Position numbers and translations under genes: made by a program. The notes beneath the pieces were generated by a model. It had not been told where the DNA came from, did no database searches, and saw nothing but the letters and a program-made list of their open reading frames with translations. Shown here piece after piece: positions 1-8,079 of a stretch of DNA of 64,000 nt; the stretch's first letter is position 1, and every line of letters starts with the position of its first letter. Location: NCBI RefSeq assembly GCF_000724625.1, contig NZ_CP007139.1, forward strand, positions 1,550,001 through 1,614,000. The letters run 5' to 3'. Origin of the DNA: Fimbriimonas ginsengisoli Gsoil 348. GTDB lineage: Bacteria; Armatimonadota; Fimbriimonadia; Fimbriimonadales; Fimbriimonadaceae.

Positions 1-444
1 GTCCTTCTTGGGATCGTAGGCGGCGACGATCGGGAGGAAGAGGCCGATTCCCTGCATCGCCATCGGGGCGTTGCCGGCGAGGGCGCGGGAGATTTCCGTC
101 AGCTTCCCTTCCAGCGACATCTCTTGCAAGACGGTGCGTCGGTAGTACTTGAACGAATGCTTGAGGAACCGGCACACCTCGATCGAGCGGGCGAACGCGC
201 CGCTGATCGCCACGACCGTCCGGTCGTCGAGCGCCATGATCTTTTCCGCCTGATCGTACATGATCAGGTTCCCCGCCGTCGCCCGTCGGTCGGCTAGGGT
301 CAAGACGCCACCGTCGAACCGAAGCGATAGCACGGTGGTGCCATGCACTTCGAAAGCCGGATCGATGTCCCGGGCGTGGACGGGGCGTGACGATTCCAGG
401 GCAGGAACCGCCACGCCTCGCACGAGATCCGCGAAGTCTGTCAC
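1..444 (-). CDS. prcB: Proteasome subunit beta (N-terminal 148 codons, cut by window edge)
   Basis: This is the catalytic subunit of the bacterial 20S proteasome, the chamber that degrades tagged proteins in the cytoplasm. Translating from GTG at 444 gives an open frame to the edge. A propeptide of about 35 residues ends at G35 before T36-T37, the Thr that becomes the N-terminal nucleophile. Counting from T36, the family's catalytic Asp17 (D52, in ADRRATAGN) and Lys33 (K68, in AEK) fall exactly in place. The GTG overlaps the UBact stop (GTGA), so the genes are translationally coupled, and the order dop-tag-prcB matches actinobacterial pup loci. prcA and the ATPase are expected beyond the edge but not seen. 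The family call is near certain; the start codon is well supported by the overlap. Confidence 0.95.
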   Translation of the reverse strand, partial: MTDFADLVRGVAVPALESSRPVHARDIDPAFEVHGTTVLSLRFDGGVLTLADRRATAGNLIMYDQAEKIMALDDRTVVAISGAFARSIEVCRFLKHSFKYYRRTVLQEMSLEGKLTEISRALAGNAPMAMQGIGLFLPIVAAYDPKKD

Positions 445-623
445 TCGCCCGATCGCTGGCGGTAGCGCTTCGCCTGGTCCGGGTCCACCTTTTTCATTCG
501 GCGGAGAAGTTCGTTCCCGCCTTCCGGTTTCCGCACGTCGGGTGCGGAGGGGCCGCTCTCATCGCCCAGCTTTCGGCTGGGCTCCGGGGCCAAGGGTCTA
601 GTCAGTCGGTCGCCGTCGGTCAT
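441..623 (-). CDS. UBact, Pup-like protein modifier (60 aa)
   Basis: This is a small, disordered, highly charged tag that is ligated through its C-terminal Glu to lysines of target proteins and directs them to the proteasome. The C-terminus reads KRYRQRSGE, the signature of UBact proteins described in several Gram-negative phyla. The preceding KKVDPDQ stretch and the absence of hydrophobic core residues fit as well. It ends in Glu rather than Gln, so no deamidation step should be needed before ligation. It starts with ATGA overlapping the dop stop and ends with GTGA overlapping the prcB start, so the three genes form one coupled unit. The ligase PafA is not in the window. The call rests on the C-terminal motif plus the gene order. 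Confidence 0.93.
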   Translation of the reverse strand: MTDGDRLTRPLAPEPSRKLGDESGPSAPDVRKPEGGNELLRRMKKVDPDQAKRYRQRSGE

Positions 624-2104
624 CCTTTTACTCCTCGCAGAAGTTCGATAAAGCTTCCTACGTTCTCAGTTTGCGCCAGTTCCGCGGGATATGCGGCATC
701 GGGGGGAAGATCGACTTCAATCGGCCCATCTTGCCCATTAAACGTGAGGGTCCGCCAGCAAACGCCGCGGAGGTACGCGTCGAAGCGTCGGACCGCCAGA
801 CCGCGGGCCAAAGCCCGGGTCGGCTCATCGACCCCTTCCAAACTCGCCAGTAGCTCCGCTCGCTCCGGATCGGGCGACACCTCGCCCATCTCGACCAAGG
901 CGGCGTGAAGGCTCTCCTCGGGATTCGCGTTGTGATACTCGAGATCGTAGGATCGAAGGGCTGGATCTCGCCAGTCCGTTCCCTCTTCCTCCATCACCTG
1001 CTCAAGCACGTGCAGCTTGGCCGCCCAGTCCACCTCACGTCGGAAGGCGGTCATGTTCGCCCGCCGAAGGTCGTCGAGAAGGGCGCGAGAGGAGTCGATC
1101 GTCCAGCGCATCTCCTCGTCAAGGTCGAGCGTCGCTTCCGCGGCGGCGAAGTACGACTCGAGGATTTCGTAGGCGTCCGTCCAACTCCGGCCCGCCAGCT
1201 CGACTCGAAACGCGTACTTCTCGTCCCGCGAAATCGCCTGAAATGCCCGTACAGGGTCGACGAAGCTCCACTTCGGCGCCGTCTCCGCCTCGCAAAGGTG
1301 AAGGGCAAGCTTCACCAACCCGACCTTGCGCGCGGTGGCGGCGGGGATCATATTGGCGTCGCCACAGATGACGTGAAGCCGAATCCACTGCGAAGCATCG
1401 GCATGCGGCTCGTCGCGAGTGTTAAAAATCGGGCGGCGAAAAAGCGTCTCCGCGTTGGCGGCTTCGGTGAAGAAGTCAGCCCGCTGGCTGAGCTGATAAG
1501 TCGTGCTGGGGCCGTGTTCGGCGCCGACCTTCCCCGCTCCGACGAGCACTTGGCGCGCCACCAGCATTGGCAAAAGGTCTTTAAAGAGCCGGTCGAACCC
1601 AACTTCCCGGGGGACCAGGTACCCCTCGTGGGTGCCATAGCTGGCGCCGTGGAAATCGGTGTTGTTCTTGTAAACCTTGGCTTCCCGTCCTTCGCGCTTG
1701 GAATAGGCGCGCGCCGCGTTTAGGACGGCGAGCTGCCCCGCGCAATCGTGCCGGGCTAGGGCGTGAATCGAGAGGCACTCCGGAGTCGAATACTCCGGGT
1801 GTCCGTGATCGTTGTAGAAGCGGGCGCCGTTAGGCAGCACGCGGTCGGACCGCACTTCGTGAGCTTCGCCAAACTTTCGGCCGGAATCGTATTTCGCGTC
1901 GACCGGGTCGAACGCGAGGCGATCGAGTTTAAAGCCGCGAAGATCGGAGCGGGGGGATTCGTAACGGTAGTCCCAACCGACATGGCACTCGCCCGGGTAA
2001 CCCCGAACGAGTGCCATGGCATCGTCTACCTGATCTTCGGCCCCGCGGCCATCGATGTGGAGTCCGTACTCCGTTTCGATGCCCGCGAGGATCGGTCTCA
2101 GCAT
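620..2104 (-). CDS. dop: Depupylase/deamidase of the Dop-PafA family
   Basis: This enzyme has a glutamine-synthetase-like carboxylate-amine ligase fold and removes the Pup/UBact tag from substrates (and deamidates tags ending in Gln). The N-terminus IETEYG carries the metal-binding Glu residues. DHGHPEYS at residues 99-106 matches the Dop version of the catalytic loop, with D99 in the place of the nucleophilic Asp. About 40 extra residues (roughly 36-80) before it resemble the Dop-specific loop that PafA lacks, which is why Dop is preferred over PafA. Its 494 aa is normal for Dop. It lies directly upstream of the tag gene with a 4-base overlap. Since this tag already ends in Glu, the main role here is presumably tag removal and recycling. 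Confidence 0.9.
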   Translation of the reverse strand: MLRPILAGIETEYGLHIDGRGAEDQVDDAMALVRGYPGECHVGWDYRYESPRSDLRGFKLDRLAFDPVDAKYDSGRKFGEAHEVRSDRVLPNGARFYNDHGHPEYSTPECLSIHALARHDCAGQLAVLNAARAYSKREGREAKVYKNNTDFHGASYGTHEGYLVPREVGFDRLFKDLLPMLVARQVLVGAGKVGAEHGPSTTYQLSQRADFFTEAANAETLFRRPIFNTRDEPHADASQWIRLHVICGDANMIPAATARKVGLVKLALHLCEAETAPKWSFVDPVRAFQAISRDEKYAFRVELAGRSWTDAYEILESYFAAAEATLDLDEEMRWTIDSSRALLDDLRRANMTAFRREVDWAAKLHVLEQVMEEEGTDWRDPALRSYDLEYHNANPEESLHAALVEMGEVSPDPERAELLASLEGVDEPTRALARGLAVRRFDAYLRGVCWRTLTFNGQDGPIEVDLPPDAAYPAELAQTENVGSFIELLRGVKG

Positions 2105-2106
2105 CC

Positions 2107-3408
2107 TTATTGCCGGAAGACGACGAAGGTTCCAGTGGTCTGGAATCCTGTCGGAAGCGTTCCGGTGGTGAAGGTGTAAGTTCCGAAGCGAGTGTTGTCC
2201 GGCGAAGTGGTCGGCGATCCGTCTCCCTTCACCAGGTTGCTGATCGTTCCGTCGAGCTCTCCGGTAGCGTCCGCGTTCACGATGTCCTTCACCGGGAAGA
2301 TCTGGAACCGTCCCAGATCGAGGTTCAGGTGTCCGAAGTAGAACTGCGTGATCGTGCCGCTGCCGTCACGAAGGATGACAGCCATCTCTTGGCTGGCATT
2401 GTCCTGCACGGTCGGGAAGACGAGCACTTCAAAGGTACCGATACCGGTGAGAACGGTCGTGTAGTCGCGCCAGATACCCTGCAAGGAAGTGATCCTCGCC
2501 ATGAACGTAAGGTCGGTCGGGTCGATCTGGGTCAGGTTATAGGTGCCCGGCGTGTTCCGCAGAAGGTTCTGCGGACCGTAGGCGCCGATGATCGGCTGCG
2601 AGGCGTCCGCGGTCAGCTCTTCGAAGCTTCCCGACTGGCCCCCGGCGGAGATCGCGATGTTGTCGCCGCTCATGTAAACCCGGTTGGCGAACTCTCCGGT
2701 GGAGAGCTGCGGCCGATCGGTGTTGGCGAGGCCCGAAAGGTCGAAGGCGACAAAGTCCGTAAGGAAGCTGTCGATATAACCCTTGTCGCTAAGGTTCCGG
2801 AACCGGAACTCGTCCTCGTTGAACTGCACGGTTCCCGAGCCATCGTCGGTAAACATCGCGTCGTTCAGCAGGATCGGAACACTGGTGTTGCGACCAGGCA
2901 GAACGCGGATTCGAGCCGGGAACGAGCGCGGCGTCGGGGGATTGAGCGGCGTGGGAGGGCCTGAATCCTCTTCACGATAAAACTTCAGGAAGCTCAGCTC
3001 CAAGCTCTCGAACAGTCGTGAGTTGGGGTTCGTCGTCGACGAAAAAGGAACGTCGACGGCAGCGATCTGGCTGGTAAATGCGCGTAGCGGAAGCGCGGTC
3101 TCGGGAGAGAGCGCGGCTACGAGACCGTACTGGTCTTCGAGTTGGATCCGACGAATGACCGCGGAAAGATCTCCCGCCGCCCGGCGGCTGACGCCTTGGC
3201 CGGTTAGGTAGAGAAACTCAGCTCTGCCAAAGGTTTGACCAAGCCCGTTCGGCTTGGTGAGGTTGACGCGCATGGCGGTGCCCGGAACGGTTGTGGTAGT
3301 ACCACCGCCGGACGTCCGGTGACCGCCGCCACCACCACCGCACCCGATGATCGCGGCAAGGGCCGCAGCGACGGACAAGTAAGCCCATTTCTTCAAAAGA
3401 CGATTCAC
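2107..3408 (-). CDS. Secreted lipoprotein of unknown function
   Basis: From GTG at 3408 the product starts with Lys/Arg residues, a hydrophobic stretch and a lipobox (AIIGC), followed by a run of Gly and a Thr-rich linker, so it is probably anchored to a membrane by a lipidated Cys. The remaining roughly 390 residues are beta-strand-rich with no catalytic motif that I recognise. A longer frame upstream (TTG at 3456) would bury the signal peptide and was not chosen. It ends 2 bases before the dop start, so it may be co-transcribed with the proteasome genes, although nothing in it points to proteolysis. The function is unknown; the lipoprotein call is solid. Confidence 0.75.
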   Translation of the reverse strand: MNRLLKKWAYLSVAAALAAIIGCGGGGGGHRTSGGGTTTTVPGTAMRVNLTKPNGLGQTFGRAEFLYLTGQGVSRRAAGDLSAVIRRIQLEDQYGLVAALSPETALPLRAFTSQIAAVDVPFSSTTNPNSRLFESLELSFLKFYREEDSGPPTPLNPPTPRSFPARIRVLPGRNTSVPILLNDAMFTDDGSGTVQFNEDEFRFRNLSDKGYIDSFLTDFVAFDLSGLANTDRPQLSTGEFANRVYMSGDNIAISAGGQSGSFEELTADASQPIIGAYGPQNLLRNTPGTYNLTQIDPTDLTFMARITSLQGIWRDYTTVLTGIGTFEVLVFPTVQDNASQEMAVILRDGSGTITQFYFGHLNLDLGRFQIFPVKDIVNADATGELDGTISNLVKGDGSPTTSPDNTRFGTYTFTTGTLPTGFQTTGTFVVFRQ

Positions 3409-3608
3409 CTCGATACGTAAGCCGAGCCAAGCAAGCTGGCGGGAACAGTATAGCAAGTTCGGCCGATCCCGTTGAAGACGTCTTTAGAACGCGAAATCGT
3501 GCGAGTAGCCAAGAAATAGTTGCCGGCCGTCCACATACGGCCAGGAAGATGCGTTAGACAGCCGTTTTACTGAGCGCCGATCTACGGAGGTACAATCCGC
3601 CCCACATC

Positions 3609-4148
3609 ATGAAACGGGACGACCTCCTCGACCTGAATGATGTGCTGCAGCATCCGGGTCGACAACTTGCCGTGGATATTTCCACGGAGCTTCCCGAGGA
3701 AGCGGACGTCGACCTGATCCGTCCCCTCGAGGGATACCTCGAGGCGGTCAGCACAGGCAACCTTCTGCTGATCACGGGCAAGTTCAGCACCAAGGCCGTT
3801 CTCGAATGCGCCCGCTGCTCGGGTCCGCTGGAGTCGGAAGTCGAATTCGAGATCGACGAGCAGTTTCCCGTGGAGGGGATTCCAAGCTCTCTCAGCCCCC
3901 AAGATTCCGCGCGGGTCGTTCCGGACGAGCCATTCGAGCTCTTCGAGGGAAACGTTCTCCTCGTCGAAAACCTTCTCCGCCAGGGCCTGCTGTTGGCGAT
4001 GCCGATTCAGGCGCTCTGTGAATTCGGTTGGGAAGGAGAGTGCCCTCAGGCCGCCGCGCTTGCGGCGAAGCGGCGAGATAGCTCGGCCGGGCGACCGGAA
4101 TTCGAATCGCTTTCTAATCTCTTAAACCGAGAGGACGACGCTACTTGA
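3609..4148 (+). CDS. yceD: YceD/DUF177 family protein
   Basis: DUF177 proteins affect 23S rRNA accumulation and normally sit directly upstream of rpmF (ribosomal protein L32). The product is 179 aa. It contains the typical central segment with a CxxC pair (LECARCSGPL, residues about 71-80), followed by a strongly acidic stretch and a degenerate second Cys region (LCEFGWEGECP). The gene runs directly into plsX with a 4-base overlap, so the usual rpmF in between is missing here. The ATG at 3609 is the only early start that keeps the conserved N-terminal DLNDVL region. Confidence comes from length, sequence style and the yceD-plsX-fabH order. Confidence 0.82.
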   Translation: MKRDDLLDLNDVLQHPGRQLAVDISTELPEEADVDLIRPLEGYLEAVSTGNLLLITGKFSTKAVLECARCSGPLESEVEFEIDEQFPVEGIPSSLSPQDSARVVPDEPFELFEGNVLLVENLLRQGLLLAMPIQALCEFGWEGECPQAAALAAKRRDSSAGRPEFESLSNLLNREDDAT

Positions 4149-5140
4149 GCATCGCCCTCGATGCGATGGGCGGCGACAACGCGCCCCAAGCGATCGTGGA
4201 AGGGGCTCTTCAGGCGGCGCCGGACCTGCGCTCGACCCTTTACCTTGTGGGCGACGTCGCCAAGCTCAAACCGCTCCTTCCCCCGACCCTTCCTTCCAAC
4301 ATCGTTCTCCATCACGCCTCGCAGCAGGTCGAAATGGACGATAAGCCGCTCGACGCGTATCGAAAGAAGAAAGATTCCAGCCTTCTCGTGGCTTGCCGGC
4401 TGGTCAAAGAAGGAAAGGCGGAGGCGATGGTTTCCGCCGGCAATACCGGCGCCGCCTCGGCCACCGCGCTCCTGACCTGGCGTCAGCTTCCGGGCGTCCA
4501 CCGCCCCGCGATCGCGAGCCCGCTCCCGAACCACCACGGCGGCTTCGTCATCGTGGACGCGGGCGCCAGCCCCGACGTCGACCCCGAACACCTCGTCGAG
4601 TTCGCCATCATGGGCCGCGCCTACGCACAGAAGTTGATGGGACGGCCGAACCCGCGGGTGCACCTTCTCAACATCGGGGAGGAGGAAGGAAAGGGAAACA
4701 TTTTCGCCCGCGCGGTTTATCAGCTTCTTAAAAAGCACGACTGGTTTGCGGGCAATATCGAGGGAAAAGGGATGTATTCGCAGCCGTGCGACGTCGTGGT
4801 CTGCGACGCCTTCGTTGGGAACATCGTCTTGAAGACAAGCGAGGGGCTGGCCGAACTGATCGTCGATACCATCCGTGGGCAGATCCCCGCTAACCCGGTC
4901 GTTCGGTCGCTTTACTGGCCGGTCAAGAAGGTTTTAGCCCCCCTCAGGCCATCGATGGACTACGCTGAGATCGGGGGATCTCCGTTGCTGGGCTTGAACG
5001 GGCTCTGCACGATCTGCCACGGGCGAAGCAGCGCCCGGGCGATTAGGAATGCGCTTTTGAAAACACAACTCGCGATGGAAAATAAGCTGGTCGACACGAT
5101 TCGGGAAGCCGTACAACGAGATTTGGGAGTGACGGAATGA
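4145..5140 (+). CDS. plsX: Phosphate acyltransferase PlsX
   Basis: PlsX converts acyl-ACP and phosphate into acyl-phosphate, the acyl donor for the first step of phospholipid synthesis, and works at the cytoplasmic membrane surface. The product begins SIALDAMGGDNAP, the hallmark PlsX N-terminus, and carries SAGNTGA (residues about 98-104) and CDAFVGNIVLKTSEG (about 220-234), both conserved in the family. Length (331 aa) is typical. The start is a TTG overlapping the yceD stop, and the end overlaps the fabH start (ATGA), so yceD, plsX and fabH form a coupled operon. Confidence 0.97.
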   Translation: MSIALDAMGGDNAPQAIVEGALQAAPDLRSTLYLVGDVAKLKPLLPPTLPSNIVLHHASQQVEMDDKPLDAYRKKKDSSLLVACRLVKEGKAEAMVSAGNTGAASATALLTWRQLPGVHRPAIASPLPNHHGGFVIVDAGASPDVDPEHLVEFAIMGRAYAQKLMGRPNPRVHLLNIGEEEGKGNIFARAVYQLLKKHDWFAGNIEGKGMYSQPCDVVVCDAFVGNIVLKTSEGLAELIVDTIRGQIPANPVVRSLYWPVKKVLAPLRPSMDYAEIGGSPLLGLNGLCTICHGRSSARAIRNALLKTQLAMENKLVDTIREAVQRDLGVTE

Positions 5141-6138
5141 ACCGGGTCTTCGGCCGCCGCGCCGTGATTCAGTCGATCGGGCACGCCGTGCCCAGCAAAG
5201 TTCTCACGAACAAAGACCTCGAAAAGTTCGTGGATACCAACGACGAATGGATCGTGCAGCGCACCGGGATCAGCGAGCGACGGGTCTGCGACGGACCGGA
5301 TGAGGGGACCGGCTCCCTCGCTCTCGCCGCGTCGATCGAAGCGATCGAGCGGGCCGGCGTCGGCCCCGAGGCGATCGAGTTGGTGCTCTGCGGGACGGTT
5401 TCGGGCGATTATCCCTGGCCTTCCACCGCCTGCTACGTTCAGAACGCCATCGGCGCGAAACACGCCGGCGCCTTCGACGTCAGCGCCGCCTGCGCCGGGT
5501 TCATCTACGCTCTGTCGAACGCCGCGGCGATGATCGAAGCGGGACAGGTCACCAACGTCCTCGTCATCGGCGTGGACTCGTTGAGCAAGCAGGTCGACTG
5601 GAGCGACCGTTCCACATGCATCCTCTTCGGCGATGCCGGCGGAGCCGTAATGCTGAAGGCGGAAGACGACACCGACCGGGGGCTCATCGAGACCGTCCTC
5701 ATGTCCGACGGCAGCGGCGCTCGCTTTATCTCCATCGAAGTGGGCGGTTCCAAGTATCCGTGGGGTTCGGAGCAAGCCGAGGGACGCAAATCGAAGATCA
5801 CGATGGCCGGTTCGGAGACGTTCCGCTTCGCCGTCAACGCGATGGGCGATGCCTGCGCCAAGGTTCTGGAGAAGGCGGGGATGACGGCCGATCAGGTCGA
5901 CCTTTTCGTTCCGCACCAAGCGAACCTGCGCATTATCGAATCCGCCGCGAAGCGTCTCGGTCTGCCGCCGGAGAAAGTTTTTGTGAACGTCAACAAGTAC
6001 GGGAACACCAGCGGGGGCTCCATCCCTCTCGCCCTGTACGAAGCCGAGCAATCGGGCCAGCTCAAGAAAGGGATGGTCACCATGACCGTCGGCTTCGGCG
6101 CCGGCCTCGTCTGGGGCGCGAACCTGATCCGCTGGTAG
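5137..6138 (+). CDS. fabH: Beta-ketoacyl-ACP synthase III (FabH)
   Basis: FabH condenses acetyl-CoA (or a branched starter) with malonyl-ACP to begin fatty-acid elongation. The catalytic triad is visible: Cys in DVSAACAGF (about residue 114), His in PHQANLRI (about 261) and Asn in NKYGNTSGG (about 291). The family's N-terminal W-I-V-QRTGI motif is present at about residues 33-40. Length 333 aa is normal. The gene overlaps plsX by 4 bases. Many genomes continue with fabD, fabG, acpP and fabF, but here the cluster stops; fabG and fabD lie 24 and 54 kb away in the window. Confidence 0.97.
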   Translation: MNRVFGRRAVIQSIGHAVPSKVLTNKDLEKFVDTNDEWIVQRTGISERRVCDGPDEGTGSLALAASIEAIERAGVGPEAIELVLCGTVSGDYPWPSTACYVQNAIGAKHAGAFDVSAACAGFIYALSNAAAMIEAGQVTNVLVIGVDSLSKQVDWSDRSTCILFGDAGGAVMLKAEDDTDRGLIETVLMSDGSGARFISIEVGGSKYPWGSEQAEGRKSKITMAGSETFRFAVNAMGDACAKVLEKAGMTADQVDLFVPHQANLRIIESAAKRLGLPPEKVFVNVNKYGNTSGGSIPLALYEAEQSGQLKKGMVTMTVGFGAGLVWGANLIRW

Positions 6139-6171
6139 ATCGGCCAGGGCTAATACCCTCACTTCCCGTGG

Positions 6172-6190
6172 CACGGGCGGCTCGCCCGTG
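6172..6190. terminator. GC-rich hairpin after fabH
   Basis: An 8-bp perfect stem (CACGGGCG / CGCCCGTG) with a GCT loop lies 34 bases after the fabH stop. There is no clean T-run right after it, so it may be a processing or attenuation hairpin or a repeat unit rather than a strong intrinsic terminator. Confidence 0.4.
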
Positions 6191-6283
6191 ACAAACCCCC
6201 TGGGTCTTTCTCGGCTAATTCTAAAATAGCCGTCCGAAGCGAGCCGGCCGTCGTCAAAGGCATATGCCCTATAAGGAATCCGT

Positions 6284-6520
6284 TTGAGCGAAGATCAGAT
6301 CAATGCCGAGGCCGACAGAGAAGCGGCGGCCCACCCCAACAACTTCGACCTGAGGAAGTCGCAATGGAAAAACGGGCTCTACCGCAGGAATAAGCATTAT
6401 TCGGGCACGATTGCCGGAGCAATCGGCTTTCTCATCCTGTTTGTTGGGCTCTTTTGGTTCATCTCGCACGCCCCTCAGCGCGGCGTCACCAAGCCGGTCC
6501 CCGGCGTCAACGGGCGATAA
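6284..6520 (+). CDS. Small single-pass membrane protein
   Basis: The product has 78 aa with a charged, probably cytoplasmic N-terminus of about 46 residues, one hydrophobic helix (about residues 47-65, GAIGFLILFVGLFWFI) and a short tail. No family is recognised. The start is TTG with a weak GGAA upstream; no ATG is available in frame. It is followed after 9 bases by the Imm5-like gene, so the two may be co-transcribed. Confidence 0.55.
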   Translation: MSEDQINAEADREAAAHPNNFDLRKSQWKNGLYRRNKHYSGTIAGAIGFLILFVGLFWFISHAPQRGVTKPVPGVNGR

Positions 6521-6529
6521 GAACGCAGC

Positions 6530-7045
6530 ATGATTCTCACTCAGCCGCGCGACCCGAGATTGATCACGATCCGTCGCGGCGGCTCTCTCACCGACACCGA
6601 CCACCACCTCCTTGCGATCTGGGCTGCCGTATGCGCAGAGCATGTGCTGGATTTATTTGAAGAGGCTCGGCCAGAAGACCATCGACCGAGACATGCTATC
6701 GAGCAGTGCCGTGCATGGGCGCGTGGAGACATTCCGATGCGCCAAGCCCGAAGGGCAGCGTATGACGCCAACGCCGCGGCCAGAGATCTGCGGGGCGCTC
6801 CTCGATATGCCGCCTATGCCTCGGCGCAAGCCGCAGTAGTCGCCCATGTGGCGGCGCACGAATTGGGTGCGGCCGCGTATGCGATTAAGGCGGCACAGGC
6901 GGCGGCTCCTAACGAAGAACAGCGCCAGGCTGGTCTCCAAGAGTGCCAGTGGCAACGGTCAATGCTTCCAACTGAGATTCGAGAGCTTGTCCTCGATGAC
7001 CAGCGGCTGCGAAATCACGCTTGCTGGTTTGTTTTCGACTGCTGA
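6530..7045 (+). CDS. Imm5-like putative immunity protein
   Basis: The 171-aa product matches the layout of the Imm5-like family: an N-terminal segment ending in a HRPRHAIEQCRAWARGD-type motif (about residues 52-68), then alanine-rich helices (AAYDANAAAR, AYASAQAAVVAHVAAHELGAAAY) and a C-terminal IRELVLDDQRLRNHACW segment. Such proteins are predicted to neutralise polymorphic toxins in the cytoplasm. No toxin gene, VgrG, PAAR or Rhs protein lies nearby, so this is an orphan. Family membership is judged from memory of this pattern; the immunity role is a family-level prediction. Confidence 0.65.
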   Translation: MILTQPRDPRLITIRRGGSLTDTDHHLLAIWAAVCAEHVLDLFEEARPEDHRPRHAIEQCRAWARGDIPMRQARRAAYDANAAARDLRGAPRYAAYASAQAAVVAHVAAHELGAAAYAIKAAQAAAPNEEQRQAGLQECQWQRSMLPTEIRELVLDDQRLRNHACWFVFDC

Positions 7046-7070
7046 ATTTTTCCAGCCAAGAATCGGTTCG

Positions 7071-8054
7071 CTACCCGATCGGCACGAGGAACATGCCGGC
7101 TTCGGGAAGTTCGAAGGCTCCGATTCGACGGCCTTTCAAGTCCAGAGCGATGATCGACTTTTCCGTCGACCGAGCGAAGACAACTAGCCCTCCAGCGACG
7201 GCGATCAGTACCGAAAACGGAGCGACCTGATCGGCTTTACCGACGACCCATCCGCTGCCGGTGAAGCGGAGGGTGTGAACGACCCCAGAACGGAGGGCAA
7301 AGAAACCATTGCGGGGACCAACCGCAATCAGGCTATTGACCGGATCCGCCGCATCCCCCCATATGCGGGACACAAGCTTCAGGTGGCCGCGATCCAGTCT
7401 GACGTCGACCAAACCCCGCCCCCAGGCTTCTAGAATCGCGTGCTTATTGTCGAAGAACGCCATCGCGGGAACCCCCTGGGCCACATCTATTCGTTCCCGC
7501 TCCGCGCGCCGGGACGACTCAACTCTCCACACCGCCCCGCCAGACCAGTCCGCGCCGCTCTCGGAGAGCCCCACGAAGAGGGGGCCGCTGCCCTTCGGTA
7601 CGGCTGCCACCACTTGCGCCTCGGAAGGCTTTTGAAACGCGATCTTGCCTCGCATGGGTCCAACATTCCGCCTCGATACCGGATGGATCGCAACGCCGGC
7701 GGCTGAAGCCACATAAATAAGCTTTTCATCTGGTGAAAGGCAAAGGTATTGGGCGTCCGCAAGGGTATTCACTTCGCCTCCACCGGGTGCGATCTGCAAG
7801 AATCGCCGTCCGTTACGAGATATAAGCAGCACCAAAGATCGGCCCGCGGGGCCTTTGATCGCATGTGCAATTTGCGACCCCGGACGAGGCGACCAGGGTG
7901 ATCCGCTTTTGCCGAGCTTCTGGCCGGGAGTAAAGACGTAATACGCGACCTCCCCCGTCCGGGGGGAGATCGCGGCAAAACGGACGGAGGAAGGGGGCGC
8001 TTTCCCTGGCATCGTAGATGCCCAAGCAGCGATCGCTATTCCTAGTATCGACAT
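7071..8054 (-). CDS. Beta-propeller-like protein of unknown function
   Basis: The 327-aa product begins with a short hydrophobic stretch that could be a signal peptide. It continues with repeating strand patterns such as RFAAISPRTGEVAYYVF and YLCLSPDEKLIYVAS, which are typical of WD40/YVTN-type blades in which a serine-proline-aspartate turn precedes each strand. No enzyme motif is seen. ATG at 8054 is the only reasonable start. It is convergent with the Imm5-like gene and lies just downstream of the large FN3 exoprotein on the same strand (25 bases apart), so the two may share a transcript. Confidence 0.5.
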   Translation of the reverse strand: MSILGIAIAAWASTMPGKAPPSSVRFAAISPRTGEVAYYVFTPGQKLGKSGSPWSPRPGSQIAHAIKGPAGRSLVLLISRNGRRFLQIAPGGGEVNTLADAQYLCLSPDEKLIYVASAAGVAIHPVSRRNVGPMRGKIAFQKPSEAQVVAAVPKGSGPLFVGLSESGADWSGGAVWRVESSRRAERERIDVAQGVPAMAFFDNKHAILEAWGRGLVDVRLDRGHLKLVSRIWGDAADPVNSLIAVGPRNGFFALRSGVVHTLRFTGSGWVVGKADQVAPFSVLIAVAGGLVVFARSTEKSIIALDLKGRRIGAFELPEAGMFLVPIG

Positions 8055-8079
8055 AGGTTTTGTGCCCCCTTCTTCCGTA

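Noticed and set aside
4960-6174. 404-residue frame on the minus strand
   Set aside because: It is antisense to fabH; the sense strand has all FabH motifs.
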